A DNA stretch of 29,971 bases from Sphingomonas sp. 32-62-10 (GCA_002280555.1 NCEE01000029.1:1-29971), one strand, 5' to 3'. Counted from the first letter of the stretch, positions 1 to 7,182 are shown. Program-made: numbers and translations. Notes: generated by a model not told the origin, from the sequence alone.

Positions 1-114
1 AACGCAATCGAGACGGGTCGATACGACCCATCGCTGCCGCTCGCCTTCCGGATCGCCGAACTGTTCGACCTGCCGATCGAAGCCATTTTTATCAGTCCAT
101 CGAAGGAGTCCTGA
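1..114 (+). CDS. C-terminal end of an XRE-type helix-turn-helix regulator (partial)
   Basis: Frame 1 is open from the window edge to TGA at 112-114 and gives 37 residues. They include NAIETGRYDPSLPLAFRIA, then ELFDLPIEAIF and a short polar tail. This matches the third and fourth helices of small stand-alone XRE/Cro-type DNA-binding proteins (about 65-75 residues), in which N..E.GRY.PSL is the recognition-helix end. The N-terminal half lies outside the window. The gene ends three bases before the next start codon, and its last codons carry the next gene's ribosome-binding site (AAGGAG), so the two are probably cotranscribed. The regulator target cannot be told from the sequence. Confidence 0.8.
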   Translation, partial: NAIETGRYDPSLPLAFRIAELFDLPIEAIFISPSKES

Positions 115-117
115 ATC

Positions 118-1041
118 ATGAACAAGCTAATCTTGCGTCTGTCCGTCGCCGTTCTGGCCCCATTCGCCGTCCTTCATCCGCAGGCCGCGCATTGCCAGGC
201 AAATGCGGCAGCGCCTGTCACTGCCGCACCCTCGCTCGATCCGGTCATCACGCAATTGCCGCACATCAGCATCGCGACGACCGGAAAGGGACCGGCGGTG
301 TTCCTGATCCCCGGCCTGGCCTCACCCCGCGCGGTTTGGAACGATGTCGTCGCCGATCTCGCCAAGACCCACCGTGTGTATCTGGTCGAAGTCCACGGCT
401 TTGCCAGCGGCGACATAAAGGGCAACGACAAGGCAGGCCTGCTTGATGGCATCGCTGCCGATCTCAACGGTTTCATTGTCGCCAACAAGATCAAGAACCC
501 GGCGATCGCCGGCCATTCGATGGGTGGTCTGCTCGCGATGATGATGGGCGCGCGCTATCCGGCGTCGACGGGCAGCGTGCTCGTGGTCGACAGCCTGCCC
601 TTTTTCAGCCTGCTGTTCGGCCCCACCGCCACGGTCGACAGCGCCCGCCCCTTTGCCGAGCAAGCCCGCGCCCGCACGCTCTCTACGCCCGTGCCAACCG
701 AGCCCGTCACGGCTGACCCCGGCGGCATCTGGTCGAACACCGCCGCCGGGCGGATCAAGGTGGCGAACTGGAGCAACAAGGCTGATCCGCGCGTCACCGC
801 GCAGGCGCTGTATGAAGTGATGACCACCGATCTTCGCCCCGAACTCAAAAAGGTTACCGCGAAACCCTTCACCGTGCTCTATGCGACGGGCGCGGGGCCG
901 CAGGCGAAGCAGATATGGGAATTCGGCTATGCCGGTTCGCCCGCGACGCTGGTGCCGATTGCCGACAGCTGGCATTTCATCATGCTCGATCAGCCCGCAG
1001 CCTTCGCACAGGCGGTGAAGGACTTTGTTGGTCCGAAATGA
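118..1041 (+). CDS. Exported alpha/beta hydrolase
   Basis: The product has 307 residues. The first 27 or so form a signal peptide (basic MNKLILR, hydrophobic core, then AAHCQA), so the mature enzyme is probably periplasmic. The alpha/beta-hydrolase fold is shown by the oxyanion-side VFLIPGLASPRAVW near residues 60-75, the nucleophile elbow GHSMGG with Ser134, and a late histidine, His286, in DSWHFIMLDQP. The catalytic acid is not obvious: the usual position reads LYATGAG, so it may sit elsewhere. An AAGGAG ribosome-binding site lies inside the end of the preceding HTH gene, which fixes the ATG at 118. The substrate is unknown; esterase or lactonase activity is a family-level guess. Confidence 0.88.
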   Translation: MNKLILRLSVAVLAPFAVLHPQAAHCQANAAAPVTAAPSLDPVITQLPHISIATTGKGPAVFLIPGLASPRAVWNDVVADLAKTHRVYLVEVHGFASGDIKGNDKAGLLDGIAADLNGFIVANKIKNPAIAGHSMGGLLAMMMGARYPASTGSVLVVDSLPFFSLLFGPTATVDSARPFAEQARARTLSTPVPTEPVTADPGGIWSNTAAGRIKVANWSNKADPRVTAQALYEVMTTDLRPELKKVTAKPFTVLYATGAGPQAKQIWEFGYAGSPATLVPIADSWHFIMLDQPAAFAQAVKDFVGPK

Positions 1042-1077
1042 GCCGATCAACCCGCTGATGTGACGCGAATCATTTGA

Positions 1078-1119
1078 CCCCGGCCCGGCACTCGTCTCCA
1101 CTCGGGTGCGAGGCCGGGG
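1078..1119 (+). promoter_or_regulatory. Hairpin overlapping the ribosome-binding site of the DUF898 gene
   Basis: The arms CCCCGGCC (1078-1085) and GGCCGGGG (1112-1119) are perfectly complementary. Inside them GCACTC can pair with GGGTGC (one G-U pair). The right arm contains part of the G-rich stretch that precedes the DUF898 start codons, so folding would bury the ribosome-binding site. It could instead be a terminator for the upstream gene, but no T-tract follows. Confidence 0.45.
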
Positions 1120-1128
1120 GGAATGACG

Positions 1129-2214
1129 ATGTCGAGCGATGACGAAGAGGGCGCATTCGCGTTCAGCGGCGACTGGCGCGAATTCGCGCCAATCGCGTTC
1201 ACCAACCTGCTGCTCTGCATCGTCACACTCGGCATCTACACCTTCTGGGCCCGCACCCGCGAACGTCGCTATCTGTGGAGCAACACCCGCTTCATCGACG
1301 AACGGCTCGAATGGACGGGCACCGCGCTTGAGCTGCTGATCGGTTACGGCTTGGCGATCGTCCTGTTTGGTCTGCCCGTCGCCGCGCTGCAATTCGGGCT
1401 GCAGGCTTTAGTGTTGCGCGGCTATGGCGGCTATGCGGCGATCAGCGGCATCATCCTCTATTTCCTGCTGCTCTATCTGATCGGCGTCGCGATTTTCCGC
1501 GCGCTGCGCTATCGGCTCAGCCGCACTTTCTGGCGCGGCATCCGTGGTGGCAGCCATGATCAGGGGTTGAGCTATGGGTTCAGCTATATCTGGCGCACGC
1601 TGGTGGGCTCGCTACTGCTCGGCCTGTTGATCCCGTGGTCGATGGTATCGCTGTGGAACAAGCGCTGGAACGCGATGAGCTTCGGCCCGATGGACTTTGC
1701 ATCGAACGCGCGGGCCGGGCCGATCTTTGCGCGCTTCCTGCTCTTCTATCTCTCGCCGATTGCCTTCATCATCCTGTTCGGCCTGCTCGCTTATTGGGGA
1801 ATGATGCCAGGTCCCGGCGCGCTGCGCCCGCCCCCTGCTGATCTCCGCCAGACGGTGTTCCTCATCTTGATCGCCGCCTATCTGCTGTTCTTCGTGGTGC
1901 TGGGGCTGATCGCTTTGGTCTATTACGCCGCTTATTTCCGCGAGGTGATCGGCAATCTGACGCTGGGTGAGCTGTCGTTCGACTTCACCGCCAGCACCTG
2001 GGACTGGTTGAAGCTGGCCATCGGCAATTTGTTGCTGGTGGTGCTGACACTGGGGATCGGCCAGATCTTCCTCGGCTATCGCAACTGGGCCTTTTTCATC
2101 CGCCACATGCGCGCCTACGGCGAAGTGCGGATCGACGCGCTGACCCAATCGACCACGCGCGAGCCCGGGCAAGGCGAAGGCCTGCTCGATGCGTTTGACG
2201 TGGGGGCGTTCTGA
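1129..2214 (+). CDS. DUF898 (YjgN-like) multi-pass inner-membrane protein
   Basis: The product is about 361 residues and very hydrophobic, with roughly six to eight membrane segments. It contains the DUF898 hallmark repeated twice: F.G...EF..I...N.LL..VTLGIY.FWARTR.RRYLW.NT near the N-terminus, and FDFTASTWDWLKLAIGNLLL followed by VLTLGIGQ and YRNWAFFIRHM near the C-terminus. The biochemical role of YjgN-family proteins is not established. ATG 1129 is preferred because the GGGGGGA stretch is about seven bases upstream; ATG 1123 lies too close to it. The M48 protease gene begins two bases after this stop (TGAG then GTG). This adjacency, which I recall from other proteobacteria, suggests a shared membrane-quality or envelope role, as inference. 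Confidence 0.9.
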   Translation: MSSDDEEGAFAFSGDWREFAPIAFTNLLLCIVTLGIYTFWARTRERRYLWSNTRFIDERLEWTGTALELLIGYGLAIVLFGLPVAALQFGLQALVLRGYGGYAAISGIILYFLLLYLIGVAIFRALRYRLSRTFWRGIRGGSHDQGLSYGFSYIWRTLVGSLLLGLLIPWSMVSLWNKRWNAMSFGPMDFASNARAGPIFARFLLFYLSPIAFIILFGLLAYWGMMPGPGALRPPPADLRQTVFLILIAAYLLFFVVLGLIALVYYAAYFREVIGNLTLGELSFDFTASTWDWLKLAIGNLLLVVLTLGIGQIFLGYRNWAFFIRHMRAYGEVRIDALTQSTTREPGQGEGLLDAFDVGAF

Positions 2215-2215
2215 G

Positions 2216-3292
2216 GTGAGCGACACCGTTCGGGTCGGGCATTATGACGGGCAAATCGCCCGCCGACGCGATGTGGCTCTGGTCGCAGATGGCAACCAGT
2301 TCGTCCTGACCGAGGGTGATGCCACAACCGGCCCCTTTGCATTCGCCGATCTGGTCGCACGCGAGCCGGTGGACGGGCAGCGCGTGTTCGGGCTGAAACG
2401 CGCGCCGGGCTGGTCAATCACGCTGTCGGATGAGCCGCCGACCGCGATCACCTATCAATTGCCGCCGCTACAACGTTATGGCGGATTGATCGACCGGCTG
2501 GGGTTGTGGCCGATGGTGGTGCTGTTCGCAGTAATCGCGGGCGTGGCGCTTTATATTCTCGCGCAGACACCGTCTGTCGTCGCCAAGCTGGTGCCGCCCG
2601 CGCTTGAGCGCCAGCTGGGCAATGCGATGATCGGCGATTTCGGCGGGCGGCTTTGCTCCGATCCGGCGGGGGAAGCAGCGATAGCGACACTGAAGGCGCG
2701 GCTTGGCCCGGCTTATGCCGACAGCGAAATCGGCGTTGCCAATATCCAGGCCAACAATGCGATCACCTTGCCCGGCGGGCGGATCATCATCTTCAACGGC
2801 CTGCTGCGGGATGCGACGTCGCCCGATGAGGTGGCCGGCGTGCTGGGGCATGAACTGGGCCATGTCGCCAATCGCGACGTGCTCGAATCGCTACTTCGGC
2901 AATTGGGGCTGAGCGTGCTGCTCGGCGGGCTCGACGGCAATATCGGCGGTTACACCAACATGCTGCTGTCGACTGCCTATTCGCGCAGTGCGGAAACCCG
3001 CGCCGATGATTTCGCGATCGCCGCGCTCAAGGAAAGCGGCATTTCGACCAAGCCGACCGGCGCCTTTTTCCGCCGGCTGAGCGACAAAGACCCGCTCGAC
3101 AAATCGGCTGCCGGATCGGTGCTCGCCTATGTGTCGTCGCATCCCGTGTCCGCCCTGCGCGCCGATCGCTTCGAACGCGCCGCCGCGGGCAGCTCCGGCA
3201 CCCGCCCCGCACTCGATGCCGAACAATGGGCTGCACTCAAATCGATCTGCAAGGGCGCCAAGCCTGCGTCGAAAACGATCATCGGGTTTTAG
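2216..3292 (+). CDS. M48-family membrane zinc metalloprotease
   Basis: The zinc-binding motif HELGH occupies residues 212-216, within VLGHELGHVANRD. The third ligand is probably Glu260 in SAETRADDFA, the usual M48 arrangement. One membrane segment lies near residues 98-118 (LWPMVVLFAVIAGVALYIL). The preceding 95 residues form a soluble N-terminal domain that precedes the single anchor and differs from the four-helix layout of HtpX. LPGGRIIIFNGLLRDA is the typical M48 strand before the active site. GTG 2216 is chosen as start because it follows the DUF898 stop by one base with a GGGGG motif about eight bases upstream; ATG 2189 would overlap the previous gene by 26 bases. Likely role: degradation of damaged membrane or periplasmic proteins. 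Confidence 0.9.
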   Translation: MSDTVRVGHYDGQIARRRDVALVADGNQFVLTEGDATTGPFAFADLVAREPVDGQRVFGLKRAPGWSITLSDEPPTAITYQLPPLQRYGGLIDRLGLWPMVVLFAVIAGVALYILAQTPSVVAKLVPPALERQLGNAMIGDFGGRLCSDPAGEAAIATLKARLGPAYADSEIGVANIQANNAITLPGGRIIIFNGLLRDATSPDEVAGVLGHELGHVANRDVLESLLRQLGLSVLLGGLDGNIGGYTNMLLSTAYSRSAETRADDFAIAALKESGISTKPTGAFFRRLSDKDPLDKSAAGSVLAYVSSHPVSALRADRFERAAAGSSGTRPALDAEQWAALKSICKGAKPASKTIIGF

Positions 3293-3372
3293 GGGCGATC
3301 AGCCGCACATCATCCCGATGCCATCGCGCATCTTTCAATGTTGGAAATCATGTGAGATCGTCCCACCGCAAT

Positions 3373-3396
3373 CGCTCTTTGACAATTGCATAGACC
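3373..3396 (+). promoter_or_regulatory. boxA-like antitermination sequence without an rRNA gene
   Basis: The sequence reads GCTCTTTGACAATT followed by GCATAGACC. Compared from memory with the E. coli ribosomal leader boxA (GCTCTTTAACA...), the core differs at one base and the downstream AATT and AGAC also agree. In rRNA leaders this site binds NusB-NusE. No 16S gene follows; a structured hairpin begins one base after it. TTGACA within it could be read as a -35 element, but I see no -10 at the right distance. Confidence 0.45.
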
Positions 3397-3397
3397 G

Positions 3398-3460
3398 CCG
3401 TCCCGGCGCGAGAGAAAGGTCTGCCCACGCGCTATGTTCGCGCCGTTTCTTTAGGGACGG
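3398..3460 (+). ncRNA. Candidate structured RNA with possible H-type pseudoknot
   Basis: The left strand 3398-3411 (CCGTCCCGGCGCGA) pairs with two right-hand blocks: TCGCGCC (3438-3444) and GGGACGG (3454-3460), 14 base pairs in all. The blocks are separated by a 9-base bulge, GTTTCTTTA. AGAAA (3413-3417) in the 26-base loop is complementary to TTTCT (3446-3450) in the bulge. That gives an H-type pseudoknot inside an outer stem, with connector lengths 1, 20 and 0-1. No T-tract follows, so it is not an ordinary terminator. It lies 91 bases before the next start codon. I cannot match it to a known riboswitch or sRNA class. Strand is assumed from the boxA. Confidence 0.4.
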
Positions 3461-3550
3461 GTAGTCACTTTCATCACTTTCCAGCGAACAAGCGCGGCGA
3501 TTTGAGGCCCGCTTCTTTGCAAGCATCATGGTCGCGCCTAAATGCCCCCC

Positions 3551-4276
3551 ATGTCTGATCAGCCCACCCGCCCCGCGCTTGCCTATTTCCACACCCCGGG
3601 CACCGGGCCGGTGACGATCTTCCTGCCCGGCTATGCATCGGACATGAGCGGTACCAAGGCGCTGGCGCTCGAAGCCTGGGCGCAGCGCACCGGGCGCGGG
3701 TTCCTGCGCTTCGATTATGGCGGCTGCGGACAAAGCGAGGGCGCTTTCGAAGAACAGACGCTGGCCGGTTGGCGGGACGATGTGCTGGCGATGATCGATC
3801 TGGTCGCGCCCGCCCCGGTGGTGCTGGTGGGATCGTCAATGGGCGGGTGGCTGATGCTGCTTGCCGCCCTTGCCCGCCCCGATCGGGTAAAGGCACTGGT
3901 CGGCGTGGCGGCAGCAGCCGATTTCACCGACTGGGGTTTTTCCACTGACGAGAAGCTTGCCTTGCTCAGCAATGGGCGGATCGAGCGACCTTCCCCCTAT
4001 GCTGACCAGCCGACTGTCTATACCCGCGTCTTCTGGAGCTCGGGCGAGGCGAACCGGCTGATGCATGGTGTGATCGGTATCGATGTGCCGGTGCGCTTGC
4101 TCCACGGCCTGCGTGACGGCGATGTGCCGATCGCCCGCGCGATCCGGCTGACCGAGCTGATCCGTTCAGCCGATGTGCAGCTGACGATCATCAAGGATGG
4201 TGATCACCGTTTGTCACGCGACAGCGATATCGCGCTGTTGATCCGGGCGGTGGAGGAAGTGACCGACCTGCCATGA
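3551..4276 (+). CDS. Cytoplasmic alpha/beta hydrolase (ABHD10/thioesterase-like)
   Basis: The product has 241 residues and no signal peptide. It shows a complete serine-hydrolase triad: Ser96 in GSSMGG, an acidic residue in GLRDGDVP (Asp189 or Asp191), and His219 in DGDHRLS. The motifs FLPGYASDMSG and FDYGGCGQSEG resemble the small ABHD10-like hydrolases found widely in alphaproteobacteria, whose mitochondrial relative acts on acyl-thioester and acyl-glucuronide substrates. The bacterial substrate is not known. Start ATG 3551 (MSDQPTRP) is preferred to ATG 3542 because MPPM is not family-like; neither has a clear ribosome-binding site. The stop overlaps the next start as ATGA, so it is translationally coupled to the TPR gene. 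Confidence 0.87.
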   Translation: MSDQPTRPALAYFHTPGTGPVTIFLPGYASDMSGTKALALEAWAQRTGRGFLRFDYGGCGQSEGAFEEQTLAGWRDDVLAMIDLVAPAPVVLVGSSMGGWLMLLAALARPDRVKALVGVAAAADFTDWGFSTDEKLALLSNGRIERPSPYADQPTVYTRVFWSSGEANRLMHGVIGIDVPVRLLHGLRDGDVPIARAIRLTELIRSADVQLTIIKDGDHRLSRDSDIALLIRAVEEVTDLP

Positions 4277-5052
4277 TGTTGCTGCTGCTGATCGCCCAAA
4301 CCATTGCGCCTTTAACGCCACCGCCCGTATCCGCCAGCGCACCGCCTGCGGACTCGATTGAAGCGCGCTATGAACGCTGCGTCGATCTGGCGACGGGCAA
4401 TCCGCCCGAAGGCGTGATCGAGGGCACGGGCTGGCGCGCGAATGGCGGCGGTTTCTATGCCCGCCAGTGCCTGGGGATCGCCTATGCCAATCAGGCGAAA
4501 TGGGTGCCCGCCGCGCAGGAATTCGAGGCTGCAGCGCAAGAGGCAGAGGTCGCACGCAGCACCCGTGCCGCGCAATTCTGGGCGCAGGCCGGCAATGCCC
4601 GGCTCGCCGCCGGCGATACGGCAAAGGCACGAGCTGCGCTTGATGCAGCCCTTGCCGCTGGCACGCTGGTCGGGCTGCAACGCGGCGAAGCATTGTTCGA
4701 TCGCGCCCGGACGATGGTGGTCGCTGGCGATCTGGAAAGTGCGCGGATCGATATCGATCAGGCGCTGACCCTGGCTGAGGATGATCCGCTGATCTGGCTG
4801 GCATCGGCCGCGCTCGCTCGCCGGATGGATGATCTGCCCCGCGCGCGGAAGGATATTGCCGAGGCGTTCCGGCGATCATCAGATGACCCGTCCGTCTATC
4901 TGGAAATCGGCAATATCGCGGCATTTGCCGGCGATGCCGATGGTGCGAAATCGGCCTGGAACGATGCAATCCGTGTTGCCCCGTCAAGCGAAGCTGCCGC
5001 CAGCGCGCGCGATGCGCTAAAGCAATTTTCGGATGCACCTCCCCAACCGTAA
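4273..5052 (+). CDS. Exported TPR-repeat protein
   Basis: The product has about 259 residues. A short hydrophobic N-terminus (MMLLLLIAQTIAPL) looks like a signal peptide or anchor and is followed by a Pro/Ala linker. From about residue 65 onward the sequence consists of helix-turn-helix TPR-type units, for example AQFWAQAGNARLAAGDTAKA, and further units with ARIDIDQALTLAEDDPLIWL and IGNIAAFAGDADGAKSAWND. TPR proteins act as protein-protein scaffolds, and no catalytic motif is present. It overlaps the upstream hydrolase by four bases (ATGA). A conserved partnership with that hydrolase is plausible but unproven. A second Met at codon 2 is an equally good start. Confidence 0.83.
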   Translation: MMLLLLIAQTIAPLTPPPVSASAPPADSIEARYERCVDLATGNPPEGVIEGTGWRANGGGFYARQCLGIAYANQAKWVPAAQEFEAAAQEAEVARSTRAAQFWAQAGNARLAAGDTAKARAALDAALAAGTLVGLQRGEALFDRARTMVVAGDLESARIDIDQALTLAEDDPLIWLASAALARRMDDLPRARKDIAEAFRRSSDDPSVYLEIGNIAAFAGDADGAKSAWNDAIRVAPSSEAAASARDALKQFSDAPPQP

Positions 5053-5136
5053 TCGCCCTGACCCGCTGGCAAATTCCCTCGCCACGCCCTATCTCGCCGC
5101 CAACGGCATCAACGCCAACCACGCGGGAGCGCGACC

Positions 5137-5565
5137 ATGAAATATCTCCACACAATGATCCGGGTCAGCGATCCCGATGCGACGGTGAAATTCTTCAATC
5201 TGCTCGGGCTGGAGGAGCAGAAGCGCTTCGACAGCGAGCAGGGCCGTTTCACGCTGATCTTCCTGGCTGCGCCCGGCGATGAGCAGGCGCAGGTCGAGCT
5301 GACGTACAACTGGCCACCGGTTGAGGGCGAGGCCGAAGTCTATGGCGAAGGCCGCAACTTCGGCCATCTCGCCTACCGCGTCGATAATATCTACGAGACC
5401 TGCCAGCGGTTGATAGATGCGGGCGTGACGATCAATCGTCCGCCACGCGACGGGCACATGGCGTTCGTCCGCAGCCCCGATAACATCTCGATCGAGCTGC
5501 TGCAGGACGGTCATCTGCCGCCCGCCGAGCCCTGGGCATCGATGCCGAATACGGGCCATTGGTGA
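5137..5565 (+). CDS. gloA: Glyoxalase I (lactoylglutathione lyase)
   Basis: The product has 142 residues and belongs to the VOC superfamily. It should isomerise the methylglyoxal-glutathione hemithioacetal to S-lactoylglutathione in the cytoplasm. All four metal ligands known from E. coli GloA are in place: His5 (MKYLHTMIRV), Glu54 (QVELTYNW), His77 (NFGHLAYRVD) and Glu120 (ISIELLQDG). The short bacterial length fits a Ni/Co-type rather than the longer Zn-type enzyme. A GGGAG ribosome-binding site lies about eight bases before the ATG. The stop codon shares one base with the gloB start (TGATG), so both enzymes of the pathway are made together. Confidence 0.93.
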   Translation: MKYLHTMIRVSDPDATVKFFNLLGLEEQKRFDSEQGRFTLIFLAAPGDEQAQVELTYNWPPVEGEAEVYGEGRNFGHLAYRVDNIYETCQRLIDAGVTINRPPRDGHMAFVRSPDNISIELLQDGHLPPAEPWASMPNTGHW

Positions 5566-6296
5566 TGGCACTCGAGGTCGTCCGCATCCCCGTCCTCAGC
5601 GACAATTATGTCTGGCTGGTGCACGACGCAGCATCAGGCGAGACGATGGTGGTCGATCCCGCTGTCGCCGAACCGGTGCTGGCCGCTGCCACCGCGCGCG
5701 GCTGGACGATCAGCGCGATCTGGAACACGCACTGGCACCCCGATCACACCGGCGGCAATGCGGCGATCAAGGCCGCGACCGGCGCGACGATCTATGGCCC
5801 CGCCGCTGAGGCTGCGAAGATACCGACGCTCGACATGCAGTTGGCGGAGGGCGACACGGTCAAGCTGGGCGCCCACATCGCCACCGTGCTCGAAACACCA
5901 GCGCATACCGCGGGGCACATCACTTACCACTTCGCCGATGATGCGATCGCCTTTACCGGCGACACGCTGTTCGCGATGGGCTGTGGCCGGTTGTTCGAGG
6001 GGACGGCCGAACAGATGTTCGCCAATATGCAGCGCCTCGCGCAACTTCCGGATGAAACCACCGTCTATTGCGCGCACGAATATACCGAATCGAACGGGCG
6101 TTATGCCCTGGTGGCAGAGCCCGACAATGCGGCGATCGTCAGCCGGATGGCCGATGTTGTTGCCGCCCGCGCCCGCGGCGAAGCGACGGTGCCGACCAGC
6201 ATCGGCCTGGAACGCGCCACCAACCCGTTCATGCGGGCAAGCAGCGCTACGGAGCTGGCCGAGCGACGTGCAAAAAAGGATGCATTTCGAAGCTGA
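5565..6296 (+). CDS. gloB: Glyoxalase II (hydroxyacylglutathione hydrolase)
   Basis: The product has 243 residues and a metallo-beta-lactamase fold. It hydrolyses S-lactoylglutathione to D-lactate and glutathione. The dinuclear metal site is visible as His56-Trp-His58-Pro-Asp60-His61 (THWHPDHTGG). Further ligands are in TPAHTAGH, GDTLFAMGCGRLFEG and CAHEYT. The C-terminal RATNPFMRA segment, which contacts glutathione in the family, is also present. ATG 5565 is chosen because it overlaps the gloA stop by one base; TTG 5559 and GTG 5562 would lie inside gloA. It is the second step of the gloA-gloB pathway and is cotranscribed with it. Confidence 0.94.
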   Translation: MALEVVRIPVLSDNYVWLVHDAASGETMVVDPAVAEPVLAAATARGWTISAIWNTHWHPDHTGGNAAIKAATGATIYGPAAEAAKIPTLDMQLAEGDTVKLGAHIATVLETPAHTAGHITYHFADDAIAFTGDTLFAMGCGRLFEGTAEQMFANMQRLAQLPDETTVYCAHEYTESNGRYALVAEPDNAAIVSRMADVVAARARGEATVPTSIGLERATNPFMRASSATELAERRAKKDAFRS

Positions 6297-6347
6297 TCGC
6301 GGTAAGATGACTGCGGCAGGGGATGGCCATTTGCGCAGGAGATTATC

Positions 6348-6755
6348 ATGCGTCGACTGTTGATTGCATCGCTTGCCCTTATCGCATGCGGCGGGGCGGC
6401 CCCCGCCATCGAATCGACTTCGCCCGATCCAAAAAGTGATGAAGGCAAGATGGCGCGCGCGCTGAAGGGGCTGACGCCCGGCAAGCCCGTGAACTGCATT
6501 TCGCAATTCCGCCCGAGCTACAACACCCAAACAATCGGCGACACCATCCTGTACCGGGTCAACAACCGGCTGGTCTATCGCAACGACACCACAGGTGGGT
6601 GCAGCGCCACGCCAGGGTCAGACACGCTGATCGTCCGCAATTTCGGATCGCAGCTGTGTCGCGGCAACATCATCCGTACGATCCATCCCCTGACCGGGAT
6701 CGAAACCGGTGGCTGCGCGCTCGGCACCTTCGTCCCCTACACCAAGGCGAAGTGA
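6348..6755 (+). CDS. Exported cysteine-containing protein, paralogue A
   Basis: The product has 135 residues. The N-terminus MRRLLIASLALIACGG is a signal sequence whose LIAC fits a lipobox, so it may be a lipoprotein; ordinary cleavage after APA is the alternative. The mature part has no domain I recognise. It shares a clear layout with the next gene: ALKGLTPGKPVNC, GDTILYRVNNRLVYRN, GSDTLIVRNFGSQLCRG and GCALGTFVPY. Four cysteines in this mature frame align with those of the neighbour and could make two disulfides. A CAGGAG ribosome-binding site precedes the ATG. Function is unknown. Confidence 0.82.
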   Translation: MRRLLIASLALIACGGAAPAIESTSPDPKSDEGKMARALKGLTPGKPVNCISQFRPSYNTQTIGDTILYRVNNRLVYRNDTTGGCSATPGSDTLIVRNFGSQLCRGNIIRTIHPLTGIETGGCALGTFVPYTKAK

Positions 6756-6756
6756 G

Positions 6757-7182
6757 ATGCGGACATTGCTGATGCTCACCGCGCTGGCGCTGCCACTGGC
6801 TGCTGCTACCGCCTCTCCACCGGGACCATCCGCACTCGATCGCACGCGCGATCGCGAGGCGCAGGATCTGGCAAAGGCACTCGAAGGGCGCGTCCCCGGC
6901 AAATCGGAGAAATGTTATTTCCCGACCCGGGCAGCTGCCCCGCCCGAGATAATCGGTACCCGCACAATCATCTATCGCCAGTCGGGCAAACGGATCTGGG
7001 TGAATACGTTACGCGAGGAATGCCGCTGGCTGCGCGGCGACCGGACATTGGTGTTCGAAACGCTCGGCTCGCAAGTGTGTCGCGGCGAGCGGATCGGCGT
7101 GCGGCCAAGCGGCTCGCCGGTGACCGCTGGCTATTGTTTCTTCGGCGATTTCACGCCCTATGATCGGGTGGCGAAACCGTAA
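6757..7182 (+). CDS. Exported cysteine-containing protein, paralogue B
   Basis: The product has 141 residues with a classical signal peptide (MRTLLMLTALALPLAAATASP). It is a diverged duplicate of the preceding gene: ALEGRVPGKSEKC, IIYRQSGKRIWVN, DRTLVFETLGSQVCRG and CFFGDFTPYDRV line up block by block, with the cysteines retained. Between the first shared block and the signal peptide there is a charged stretch (DRTRDREAQDLA). ATG 6757 is one base after the preceding stop and begins a proper signal peptide; an in-frame upstream ATG at 6709 would lie inside the neighbour. The two are presumably one transcript. Function is unknown. Confidence 0.82.
   Translation: MRTLLMLTALALPLAAATASPPGPSALDRTRDREAQDLAKALEGRVPGKSEKCYFPTRAAAPPEIIGTRTIIYRQSGKRIWVNTLREECRWLRGDRTLVFETLGSQVCRGERIGVRPSGSPVTAGYCFFGDFTPYDRVAKP

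Noticed and set aside
2189..2215. ATG 2189 as M48 start
   Set aside because: It would overlap the DUF898 gene by 26 bases and lacks a ribosome-binding site; GTG 2216 has one and directly follows the stop.
3379..3408. TTGACA at 3379-3384 as a sigma-70 -35 element
   Set aside because: Sixteen to eighteen bases downstream the sequence is GC-rich (around TCCCGG) with nothing like a -10 hexamer; the boxA reading explains more of the bases.
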